Shown here: positions 1 to 5,667 of the stretch, piece after piece
Numbering within the stretch: the stretch's first letter is position 1
Layout of the letters: each line of letters starts with the position of its first letter
Assembly (NCBI GenBank): GCA_025923175.1
Contig: JAICGL010000294.1
Coordinates: 1 to 5,667 of the forward strand
DNA length: 5,667 nt
Origin: Acidimicrobiia bacterium
GTDB lineage: Bacteria; Actinomycetota; Acidimicrobiia; IMCC26256; BP-133
Direction of reading: 5' to 3'
The notes under the pieces: generated by a model
Told to the model about the DNA's origin: nothing
The model's database searches: none
The model's input: only the letters and a program-made list of their open reading frames with translations
Position numbers and translations under genes: made by a program

Positions 1-1937
1 ACCTCGGCGGCTCCTACGGGCTGTCCTTCTATGCCGGTCTGGGCTCGAAGTTCCGATCATTGGCGCTGGCGCAGGAGAAGAGCGGCGAGTTCTTCGTCGA
101 CCAGTCGCTGTACGGCGCGCATTCGACCGGCGACTACGAGAACGCGGAGGTCGTGCTGTTGCTCGGCAAGAACGCCTGGCAGTCGCACGGCTTCCAGCGG
201 ACCCGCACGATCCTCAAGGCGATCAGCAACGACCCCGACCGGACGCTGATCGTCGTCGATCCCGTCCGCAATGAGACCGCAGCCCTCGCCGACCACCATC
301 TCGCCGTCCGCCCGGGGGGCGACGCCTTCCTCTATGCCGCCATGCTGGCGGTGCTGGTGGAGGAGGACCTGGTCGACCGGCCGTTCCTCGCCGAGCACAC
401 CACCGGCGCCGAGGAGCTCCTGACCGAGCTGAAGCGGGTGCCGATCACCGAGTTCTGCGAGCGGGCCGGCGTTCCCGAGGAGCAGGTCCGGACTGTCACC
501 CGCCGCATCGCCTCGGCCGGCAGCGTCTCCACGCTGGAGGAGCTCGGCATCGAGCAGATCCCCCACTCGACGCTCAACTCCTACCTTCACAAGCTGCTCT
601 GGATCCTGGTCGGTAGCTATGCCAAGCCGGGCGGCATGGCCGTCCACTCGACGCTGCTCGACCTGGAGCAGGTCTTCAAGGGGCCCGACACGCCGCCGGT
701 CACGCCGGTGACCGGCAGCCGTGTCATCTGCGGGATGCTTCCCTGCAACGTGATCCCCGACGAGATCCTCACCGACCACCCGAAGCGGTTCCGGGCCATG
801 GTGGTCGAGGCCACGAACCCGGCGCACTCGCTGGCCGACAGCCAGCGGATGCGGGAGGCGATCCGCTCGCTCGAATTCTCCGTCGTCATTGACGTGGCCT
901 TCACCGAGACGGCGGCCCAGGCGGACTACGTGCTGCCGGCCGCTTCCCAGTACGAGAAGTGGGAGTGCACCTACTTCAACTTCGAGTTCCCCCGGAACGT
1001 GTTCCACCTGCGGGCGCCGTTGTGCGATCCGCTGCCGGGGACGCTGCCCGAACCGGAGATCCACCTGCGCATCGCCCGGGCCATGGGTCACCTGGGCGAC
1101 GAGGAGCTGGCGCCGCTGCGGGAGGCGCTCGAGGCCGGCGGCCGGTTGGGTTTCGCCGGCGAGTACTTCTCGAAGTACGGCGTCGGCGTCACGGTTGACG
1201 AGCTCGGCTTCGGGCCGCTGGCTCTCTACGCCGTGCTCGGGCCGACGCTGCCCGACGGCGCGGCGGCGGCCGCGGTGCTGTGGGCCCTGTCGCACCGGCT
1301 CACGATGTTGAACGCCGATGCGGTCCGCCGGGCGGGCATCGAAGGAGACCTCCCGTTCCTCGGCGAGGCGCTGTTCGAGGCGATCCTGGGCGGCCGGTCG
1401 GGCGTGGAGTTCACCGTCGACGACTACGACGATGCCTGGAGGTACGTCGACAAGCCGGACCACCGTATGGCGCTCGTCATCCCCGAACTGCTCGAGGAGC
1501 TGGCGGGCCTGGAGGCCGAGCCGGCCGTCGACCCGGCCGTCGAGGCCGAGTTTCCCTTCGTGCTCACCGCCGGGTCGCGCCGTTCCTTCTCGGCCAACAC
1601 GATCGTGCGCGACCCCGACTGGCGCAAGAACGACCGGGACGGTGCGCTGCACATGAGCCCGTCCGACGCGGCGGCTCTCGGCGTGGAGGACGGGGCTCAC
1701 GTGGCGGTCGTCACGAAACGGGGCCGGGCTATCGCACCGGTGGAGATCACCGATGCGATGCAGCCGGGCCACATCATCCTGCCCAACGGCTACGGGCTGA
1801 GTTATCCCGGCGAGGACGGCCAACCCGTCACGGTCGGTGTGGCGCCCAACGAGCTGACCGCCTCCGAGGATCGCGATCAGTTCGCCGGAACGCCGTGGCA
1901 CAAGCACGTCCGGGCCCGAGTGGAGGTCACCGCATGA
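1..1937 (+). CDS. Molybdopterin-dependent oxidoreductase (formate dehydrogenase/DMSO reductase superfamily), 5'-truncated
   Basis: This is the 3' portion of a large molybdoenzyme subunit. The frame is open from the left edge (first full codon at base 3), with 644 codons visible before TGA at 1935-1937. Family members are usually 720-800 residues, so roughly 100-150 N-terminal residues are missing, including any 4Fe-4S motif and the Mo-ligating Cys/Sec/Ser. Visible family blocks are: GKNAWQSHGF at about 165-194 (the usual 'xGxNPxxSH' cofactor-binding segment), VVDPVRNETAALADHHL followed by RPGGDAFL at about 256-330, a KPGGM turn near 624-638, VVEATNPAHS near 801-830, and TETAAQADYVLPAASQYEKWE near 904-966. 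The C-terminal molybdopterin-dinucleotide domain runs from about 1548 to the end, with AGSRRSFSANT, LPNGYG and the terminal GTPWHKHVRARVE. Its substrate cannot be deduced. It resembles actinobacterial FdhF-like proteins from memory. TTG at 60 is an internal codon, not the start. The stop overlaps the next start by ATGA. Confidence 0.87.
   Translation, partial: LGGSYGLSFYAGLGSKFRSLALAQEKSGEFFVDQSLYGAHSTGDYENAEVVLLLGKNAWQSHGFQRTRTILKAISNDPDRTLIVVDPVRNETAALADHHLAVRPGGDAFLYAAMLAVLVEEDLVDRPFLAEHTTGAEELLTELKRVPITEFCERAGVPEEQVRTVTRRIASAGSVSTLEELGIEQIPHSTLNSYLHKLLWILVGSYAKPGGMAVHSTLLDLEQVFKGPDTPPVTPVTGSRVICGMLPCNVIPDEILTDHPKRFRAMVVEATNPAHSLADSQRMREAIRSLEFSVVIDVAFTETAAQADYVLPAASQYEKWECTYFNFEFPRNVFHLRAPLCDPLPGTLPEPEIHLRIARAMGHLGDEELAPLREALEAGGRLGFAGEYFSKYGVGVTVDELGFGPLALYAVLGPTLPDGAAAAAVLWALSHRLTMLNADAVRRAGIEGDLPFLGEALFEAILGGRSGVEFTVDDYDDAWRYVDKPDHRMALVIPELLEELAGLEAEPAVDPAVEAEFPFVLTAGSRRSFSANTIVRDPDWRKNDRDGALHMSPSDAAALGVEDGAHVAVVTKRGRAIAPVEITDAMQPGHIILPNGYGLSYPGEDGQPVTVGVAPNELTASEDRDQFAGTPWHKHVRARVEVTA
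1521..1543 (+). repeat. Tandem 11-bp direct repeat inside the molybdoenzyme linker
   Basis: CCGGCCGTCGA occurs at 1521-1531 and again at 1533-1543. The pair is flanked by two copies of GAGGCCGAG (1512-1520 and 1542-1550). The repeats encode a short Ala/Glu/Pro/Val-rich stretch (EAEPAVDPAVEAE) just before the C-terminal dinucleotide-binding domain. It reads as a low-complexity interdomain linker, probably grown by slippage in GC-rich DNA, and not as a mobile or regulatory repeat. Confidence 0.6.
1922..1927 (+). promoter_or_regulatory. Shine-Dalgarno site of the carotenoid oxygenase gene
   Basis: GGAGGT lies 6 bases before ATG 1934, inside the last codons of the molybdoenzyme gene. It is a near-perfect match to the anti-SD sequence at a good spacing. 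It fixes the oxygenase start at 1934 and supports translational coupling through the ATGA overlap. Confidence 0.75.
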
Positions 1938-3259
1938 CGAAGTTCTACCTGGAAGGCAACTTCGCCCCGGTGCGCGACGAGGCGACGGCATATGACCTGC
2001 CGGTGGAAGGCGCCGTCCCCGATGCCCTCTCCGGCCGCTATCTCCGCAACGGGCCCAACCCGACCGGCGGCGACCCCGGCCACTGGTTCTTCGGCGAAGG
2101 AATGCTCCACGGCGTCGAACTGCGCGGCGGACAGGCCACCTGGTACCGCAACCGCTACGTGCGCACTGCGTCGTTCGAAGCGGGTCGGCACCTCGTCGGC
2201 GAGAACGGGATGCTCGACCTCGAGGTGGACGTGGCCAACACGCACGTCGTCGCCCATGGCGGGCGGATCCTGGCCCTGGTGGAGAACCGTGCCCCTACCG
2301 AGGTCACCCGAGAACTCGACACCGTCGGGACGTTCGACTTCGGCGGCCGCCTCACGACGGCGATGACGGCCCACCCGAAGCGCTGCTCGGTCACCGGAGA
2401 GCTGCACTTCTTCGGCTACGGAGTGTTCCCGCCGCTGCTCACCTACCACCGGGCAGACCCGGCCGGAAACCTCGTGCAGAGCGAGGAGATCACGGTTCCC
2501 GGCCCGACGATGATCCACGACTTCGCCATCACCGAGCACTCGGTGGTGTTCATGGACCTGCCGGTGGTCTGCGACCCGTCGCTCCTGATGGCGAAGACGA
2601 TGCCCTACCGGTGGAGCGAGGACTACGGCGCCCGCATCGGCGTGATGCCGAGGGGCGGCAGCAACGCCGACGTGCGCTGGTTCGACGTCGAGCCCTGCTA
2701 CGTCTTCCACGTCCTCAACGCCGCCGAGCCCCGGCCCGGGTACCTCGAGATCGACGTGGCCCGGTACCCCCATCTGTGGCGGGACCTCCAGGACGCCTTC
2801 GAGCCGACCACCCTGCACCGCTGGGCCGTCGACGTGGCTGCCGGCACGGTCAAGGAGGAGACGCTCGACGACCGGTCGGTGGAGTTCCCCCGGGTCGACG
2901 AACGCCGCGTCGGGCGGCCGGCCCGCTTCGGCTACGCCGTCCACACCCGGCCCGGCCGCGACGGGTTCGCCATGGAGACCGCCCTGGTCAAGTATGACCT
3001 GGTGTCGGGCGCCATCGAGGAGCACGCCTTCGGGCCCGGCCGCACGCCGGGGGAAGGCGTCTTCGTTCCTGCTTCCGACCGCGCCGGCGAGGACGACGGC
3101 TACGTACTGGCCTACGTCTACGACGCCGCTCGGGACGGCAGCGATCTCGTGATCCTCGACGCCAGCGACTTCGGCGCCTCGCCGGTCGCCACGGTGGCGC
3201 TCCCCCAGCGTGTGCCGTTCGGCTTCCACGGGAGCTGGGTGGGCGACGCCGAACTTTGA
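1934..3259 (+). CDS. Carotenoid oxygenase family protein (carotenoid/stilbene cleavage dioxygenase)
   Basis: This is a 441-residue, soluble, non-heme Fe(II) oxygenase of the carotenoid cleavage dioxygenase (RPE65/lignostilbene dioxygenase) family. Such enzymes split an alkene C=C bond with O2 into two carbonyl products. The start is ATG 1934, set by GGAGGT at 1922-1927 and the ATGA overlap with the molybdoenzyme. All four iron-binding histidines can be placed: H147 in TAHPK, H195 in MIHDFAIT, H259 in YVFHVLNA and H432 in PFGFHGSW. The conserved second-shell glutamates appear as E117 (LALVE), E317 (VEFPR) and E374 (GEGVFVP). The N-terminal signature LSGRYLRNGPNP is at 32-43, followed by HWFFGEGMLHG at 50-60. 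The protein is a little short for the family (commonly 450-500) but complete at both ends, because the last iron ligand normally sits near the C-terminus. No signal peptide or membrane span is seen. Sequence motifs alone do not tell a carotenoid from an apocarotenoid or stilbene substrate. Confidence 0.94.
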   Translation: MTKFYLEGNFAPVRDEATAYDLPVEGAVPDALSGRYLRNGPNPTGGDPGHWFFGEGMLHGVELRGGQATWYRNRYVRTASFEAGRHLVGENGMLDLEVDVANTHVVAHGGRILALVENRAPTEVTRELDTVGTFDFGGRLTTAMTAHPKRCSVTGELHFFGYGVFPPLLTYHRADPAGNLVQSEEITVPGPTMIHDFAITEHSVVFMDLPVVCDPSLLMAKTMPYRWSEDYGARIGVMPRGGSNADVRWFDVEPCYVFHVLNAAEPRPGYLEIDVARYPHLWRDLQDAFEPTTLHRWAVDVAAGTVKEETLDDRSVEFPRVDERRVGRPARFGYAVHTRPGRDGFAMETALVKYDLVSGAIEEHAFGPGRTPGEGVFVPASDRAGEDDGYVLAYVYDAARDGSDLVILDASDFGASPVATVALPQRVPFGFHGSWVGDAEL

Positions 3260-3273
3260 GCGCCGCAACCGCG

Positions 3274-3279
3274 TACGCT
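3274..3279 (+). promoter_or_regulatory. Possible -10 box for a leaderless transcript of the kinase gene
   Basis: TACGCT fits the actinobacterial TANNNT -10 consensus. If transcription began at the A of ATG 3286, the hexamer would occupy exactly -12 to -7. No good Shine-Dalgarno sequence precedes this ATG (only GGGG at 3280-3283, too close), as expected for a leaderless mRNA. There is no convincing -35 element, and such a hexamer can arise by chance. Confidence 0.4.
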
Positions 3280-3285
3280 GGGGCG

Positions 3286-4707
3286 ATGTCCTCGGCCGCC
3301 GACCCCGCCCCGTACCGGGGCCGCTACGCCGACGGCCCGCCGCCCGAGGCGCTGCTCGTCCGCACGGCGCCGTTGGAGCTCTACGGCTTTGCCGAGTTCC
3401 GGCGGCAGGTGCACATCAACCTGGTCGTGGTGCGGTGCGTCGTCCTCGCCTTGGTGCGGTGGCTGCGCCATCCCCGCAAGCAACGGCCGGTGGAAGCGGC
3501 GGCGGAGGGAATCGTCGACGCCTTCTGCGAGCTCGGCCCGATGTTCATCAAATTGGGCCAGCTCCTCGGCTCCTCCCCCAGCATCTGCCCGGCAGTCTTG
3601 TCGGAGGCCGCCCGGCGAACCATCCGTGAGGTGGATCCGCTCGACGTCAGCACCGTGAAAGCGGCCATCGAGGCCGATCTCGGCCGGCCGGTCGAGGAGC
3701 TCTTCGCCTCGTTTGATGAGCAGCCACTCTCTGCGGCGTCGGTGGCCCAGGTCCATGCCTGCGTGCTGCCCGACGGGCGCCAGGCGGTGGTCAAGATCCA
3801 GCGACCCGGCCTGCGGGAGCTCGTGACCCTCGACCTCCGGATCCAGTGGCGGACGATGAAGCTCCTGTCGAAGTTTTCGGGCTTCGCCCGCGACGCCAAC
3901 GTGACGGGCGCCATCGAAGACCTCCACAAGGTGACCTTCAACGAACTCAACTTCATCCTCGAAGCCCATCGGCAGACCCGCTTCCGGGACCGGATCGGAC
4001 ACTTCGGTGACAACACCTGCGTGACCGCCCCGGAGGTGTACTGGAACTGGTGCGGCCCCAACACCATCGTCATGGAACGGCTCTTCGGCGTGCCGATCGA
4101 CGACTTCGACGGTGTCCGGGCCCGCAATTCCGACGGCAAGCTCCACATGCGCCGGGGCGTGAAGGTCTGGATGGAGGCCTGCATGGTCCACGGCCCGTTC
4201 CACGGCGACGTGCACGCCGGGAACATCTGGGTCCTCGACGACGGCCGGGTCGCCTATCTGGACTTCGGAATCATGGGCGAGCTGACCGACGAGTGGAAGG
4301 GGGTCATGCGGGACATCTTCCAGACGTCGGCCATCGACAACGACTTCAGCCGTGTTGCCCGGGCCTACAAGCGGGTCGGAGCCTTCCCGCCCGACGCCGG
4401 CAGCGACGAGGACATCGGCGCCAGCATGAAGATGATCTTCGGGCCGATGTTCGACGCCGGCCTCGGCGAGGTCCCGATGGCGTCGCTGCTGGCCGAGATC
4501 ATCCGCACGATGGGCTCGTGGTCCGGCGGTCAGGGAACGCCGAAGGAGCTGCAGCTGATCATCAAGCAGCTCCTCTATTTCGAGCGCTACTCGAAGGAGT
4601 TCGCCCCCGACTGGCCGATGTTCCGCGATCTCTATCTGGTGCGCAACATCTTCCCGGAGGAAGTGGCGACCCGCCTGGCGGCGGGAGACGTCACGCTCCC
4701 CGAATGA
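3286..4707 (+). CDS. ABC1/AarF/UbiB family atypical kinase-like protein
   Basis: This 473-residue protein is of the UbiB/ADCK protein-kinase-like family; members act as ATPases or kinases that support quinone and lipid metabolism. Family marks in order: KLGQ at 89-92 (the KxGQ motif that replaces the substrate-peptide site), the alanine-rich loop SAASVAQVH at 149-157, VVKIQRPG at 168-175 with ATP-binding K170, NELNFILEA at 219-227, IVMERLFGVP at 261-270, catalytic-loop HGDVHAGN at 306-313 with D308, and DFG at 326-328. All key kinase residues are present. The region after KxGQ (GSSPSICP) lacks the usual R and D of UbiB's 'SxRxDxxP'. It resembles a recognised actinobacterial subfamily from memory. 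A hydrophobic stretch at 44-60 could be a membrane-associating helix. The C-terminal transmembrane pair of proteobacterial UbiB is absent. ATG 3286 is preferred; an in-frame TTG at 3256 would add 10 poorly conserved residues. The stop overlaps the merR-type gene by ATGA. Its client pathway is unknown. Confidence 0.92.
   Translation: MSSAADPAPYRGRYADGPPPEALLVRTAPLELYGFAEFRRQVHINLVVVRCVVLALVRWLRHPRKQRPVEAAAEGIVDAFCELGPMFIKLGQLLGSSPSICPAVLSEAARRTIREVDPLDVSTVKAAIEADLGRPVEELFASFDEQPLSAASVAQVHACVLPDGRQAVVKIQRPGLRELVTLDLRIQWRTMKLLSKFSGFARDANVTGAIEDLHKVTFNELNFILEAHRQTRFRDRIGHFGDNTCVTAPEVYWNWCGPNTIVMERLFGVPIDDFDGVRARNSDGKLHMRRGVKVWMEACMVHGPFHGDVHAGNIWVLDDGRVAYLDFGIMGELTDEWKGVMRDIFQTSAIDNDFSRVARAYKRVGAFPPDAGSDEDIGASMKMIFGPMFDAGLGEVPMASLLAEIIRTMGSWSGGQGTPKELQLIIKQLLYFERYSKEFAPDWPMFRDLYLVRNIFPEEVATRLAAGDVTLPE
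3307..3321 (+). other. Perfect 6-bp inverted repeat early in the kinase gene
   Basis: GCCCCG (3307-3312) and CGGGGC (3316-3321) are exact reverse complements around a TAC loop. The hairpin would form in the mRNA about 20 bases after ATG 3286. It has no following U-tract, so it is not an intrinsic terminator. It could slow or tune initiation on the kinase message, or be chance in GC-rich coding DNA. Confidence 0.35.
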
Positions 4708-5459
4708 CCGAAATTATGTTGACGATCGACGAACTGGCCCGGGAGGCGGGCACCACCGTCCGCAATGTGCGGGTGTACCAGGACCGGGGCCTTCTGTCGC
4801 CGCCGGAGCGGCGAGGCCGGATCGGCCTGTACGGGCCCGACCACCTGCGCCGGTTGCGGCTGGTGCTGCGGATGCTCGAGCGGGGGTACCCGTTGTCTGC
4901 CATCCGGGAACTGGTCGAGGCGTGGGAGGAGCGGCGCGACCTCGGCTCGGTGCTGGGCCTGGAGGAAGCCATCACCGCTCCTTATCAGGCGGAGCACCCG
5001 CGCCGGCTGTCGGGCGCCGAGTTCCGGGAGTGGCTGCGCGGCGACGAGGTGGCGGTGGCCCGGGCGCTGGAGACCGGCCTGGCCCATCTCGAGGGTGACG
5101 AGGTCGTCATCTCCAACCCCCGGTTCTGGGACGTCGGGCTCGAACTGCTCGACGAGGGATTCCCGCCGCGTGCCATGGTCGAGGCTGCGGCCGAGATCGC
5201 CCGCACCATGGATCACGTCGCCCAGGTGTGCGTGTCGCTCGTCAGCGACCATCTGTGGCGTGACTTCTTCGATGCCGGCATGCCCGCCGCGGACGCCGAG
5301 CGGGTCGCCGGGGTGATCCAGCGGATGCGGCCCAGGGCGCAGGCCGCCGCTGACGCCGCGTTGGCGGAGGCTATGGAGAGGCACACCGACGAGGTCTTCG
5401 CCCGCACCGCCGAGCGCCTCGCCTCGAAGGCGCGTCAGCGGCGCAAGCCCTCCGCCTGA
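4704..5459 (+). CDS. MerR-family transcriptional regulator
   Basis: This is a 251-residue DNA-binding regulator. The N-terminal MerR winged helix-turn-helix is clear: TIDELAREAGTTVRNVRVYQ at 7-26 forms the HTH, and DRGLLSPPERRGRIGLYG at 27-44 is the wing with the typical 'Y..GLL.P..R.....Y' pattern. HLRRLRLVLRMLERGYPLSAI at 47-67 continues the domain, ending in a charged helix to about residue 79. The remaining roughly 170 residues match no effector domain I recognise. Only one cysteine (C176) is present, so a thiol-based metal sensor like MerR or CueR is unlikely. Residues 144-166 resemble 53-75, hinting at a duplicated helical unit. The C-terminus is basic (KARQRRKPSA). The start is ATG 4704, overlapping the kinase stop by ATGA; ATG 4716 is a possible alternative, and neither has a strong SD at normal spacing. 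Its place at the end of the operon makes it a candidate regulator of the cluster, but no operator is visible here. Confidence 0.91.
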   Translation: MTEIMLTIDELAREAGTTVRNVRVYQDRGLLSPPERRGRIGLYGPDHLRRLRLVLRMLERGYPLSAIRELVEAWEERRDLGSVLGLEEAITAPYQAEHPRRLSGAEFREWLRGDEVAVARALETGLAHLEGDEVVISNPRFWDVGLELLDEGFPPRAMVEAAAEIARTMDHVAQVCVSLVSDHLWRDFFDAGMPAADAERVAGVIQRMRPRAQAAADAALAEAMERHTDEVFARTAERLASKARQRRKPSA

Positions 5460-5667
5460 GCAGTCACCACGTCGACGTACTCCTCGATCATGTCGTGGAG
5501 GACCTGGCGGGCGGGCCGCACGGCGTCAAGTGAGCCGACGACCTGGCCGACGAAGTAGTTGACCAGCTGCACCGCTCCCGGCGCTCCGGCCGCTGCCGCC
5601 CGGTTGATGCGGTTGAGGGCGTAGTCGACGAGGAGCGGCTGGAGGGGCATGGGGAGCGGGCCGGGCG
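5435..5667 (-). CDS. C-terminal end of a probable nitronate monooxygenase-like flavoprotein (5' part outside the window)
   Basis: A leftward reading frame enters from the right edge and stops at TGA (complement of 5435-5437), giving 76 visible codons. It starts with PGPLPMPLQPLLVD and later has YFVGQVVGSLDAVRPARQVL, then a polar helical end (EEYVDVVTAQAEGLRR). The 'GPLPMPLQ' then 'GQxVGxxxxVRPxxxV' pattern matches what I recall of the C-terminus of actinobacterial nitronate monooxygenases (2-nitropropane dioxygenase/FabK-like FMN TIM-barrels). These oxidise nitronates or related substrates. The flavin-binding core is not visible, so the assignment rests on the tail alone. ATG at 5648-5650 is in frame but is probably internal, because the frame continues past the edge with family-like residues. 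Its 3' end overlaps the convergent MerR gene by 25 bases. Confidence 0.55.
   Translation of the reverse strand, partial: PGPLPMPLQPLLVDYALNRINRAAAAGAPGAVQLVNYFVGQVVGSLDAVRPARQVLHDMIEEYVDVVTAQAEGLRR

Noticed and set aside
1280..1933. Upstream open extension of the carotenoid oxygenase frame
   Set aside because: The extension is Arg/Gly-rich noise overlapping the molybdoenzyme C-terminus. The strong SD and family-like N-terminus place the start at 1934.
57..1991. Very long leftward open frame (644 codons) opposite the molybdoenzyme
   Set aside because: Its product is low-complexity and rich in Arg, Gly, His, Val and Asp, with no family motif. It mirrors a real gene with family blocks throughout; long antisense frames are expected in high-GC coding DNA.
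1877..3268. Leftward 463-codon open frame opposite the carotenoid oxygenase
   Set aside because: No recognisable motif, biased composition, and it covers a gene with all four iron-binding histidines on the other strand.
3260..3285. Intrinsic terminator between the oxygenase and the kinase
   Set aside because: The 26-base gap has no stem-loop followed by a T-run.
3118..4215. Leftward 365-codon open frame opposite the kinase
   Set aside because: Antisense shadow of the UbiB-family gene; no domain seen.
4050..4703. Upstream open extension of the MerR frame
   Set aside because: It overlaps the kinase catalytic loop and DFG region in another frame and encodes Arg-rich, motif-free sequence. MerR proteins begin near the HTH, matching ATG 4704.
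4632..5384. Leftward 250-codon open frame opposite the MerR gene
   Set aside because: Composition-biased shadow. The plus-strand frame has an unmistakable MerR HTH.
5469..5478. 10-bp palindrome ACGTCGACGT as a possible operator
   Set aside because: It lies inside the coding end of the leftward flavoprotein gene, past the end of the operon, and short palindromes are frequent in such DNA.

Overview
The window is GC-rich, gene-dense DNA with no gap longer than about 30 bases. The protein families and gene packing fit a high-GC Actinomycetota genome. The UbiB-family kinase and the MerR regulator look like actinobacterial (mycobacterial or acidimicrobial) versions, but this is judged from memory of the families, and genus cannot be told.

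Layout. Four genes run rightward as one tightly packed unit. (1) 1-1937 is the 3' part of a molybdopterin-dependent oxidoreductase of the formate dehydrogenase/DMSO reductase superfamily; its start lies left of the window. (2) 1934-3259 is a complete carotenoid/stilbene-cleaving oxygenase with all four iron-binding histidines. (3) 3286-4707 is a complete ABC1/AarF/UbiB-type atypical kinase. (4) 4704-5459 is a complete MerR-family regulator. Genes 1/2 and 3/4 overlap by ATGA. Genes 2/3 are 26 bases apart, or overlap by TTGA if an alternative TTG start is used. A fifth gene (5435-5667, leftward) enters from the right edge, meets the MerR gene tail to tail and overlaps it by 25 bases. It looks like the C-terminus of a nitronate monooxygenase-type flavoprotein.

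How they may work together. The ATGA between the molybdoenzyme and the carotenoid oxygenase implies coupled expression of two redox enzymes. One attractive but unproven reading is oxidative breakdown of a carotenoid, apocarotenoid or stilbene-like compound, with the molybdoenzyme acting in the same pathway. The kinase could serve quinone or lipid homeostasis, and the MerR protein at the end of the unit is a candidate regulator of it. A well-placed TACGCT box 6 bases before the kinase ATG suggests that the kinase-merR pair can also be transcribed separately as a leaderless message.

I see no RNA gene, mobile element, CRISPR array, integration site or clear intrinsic terminator. The window looks like an ordinary catabolic or redox operon. 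Its most notable points are the gene combination, the variant KxGQ region of the kinase, the possible leaderless promoter and an internal repeat in the MerR protein.
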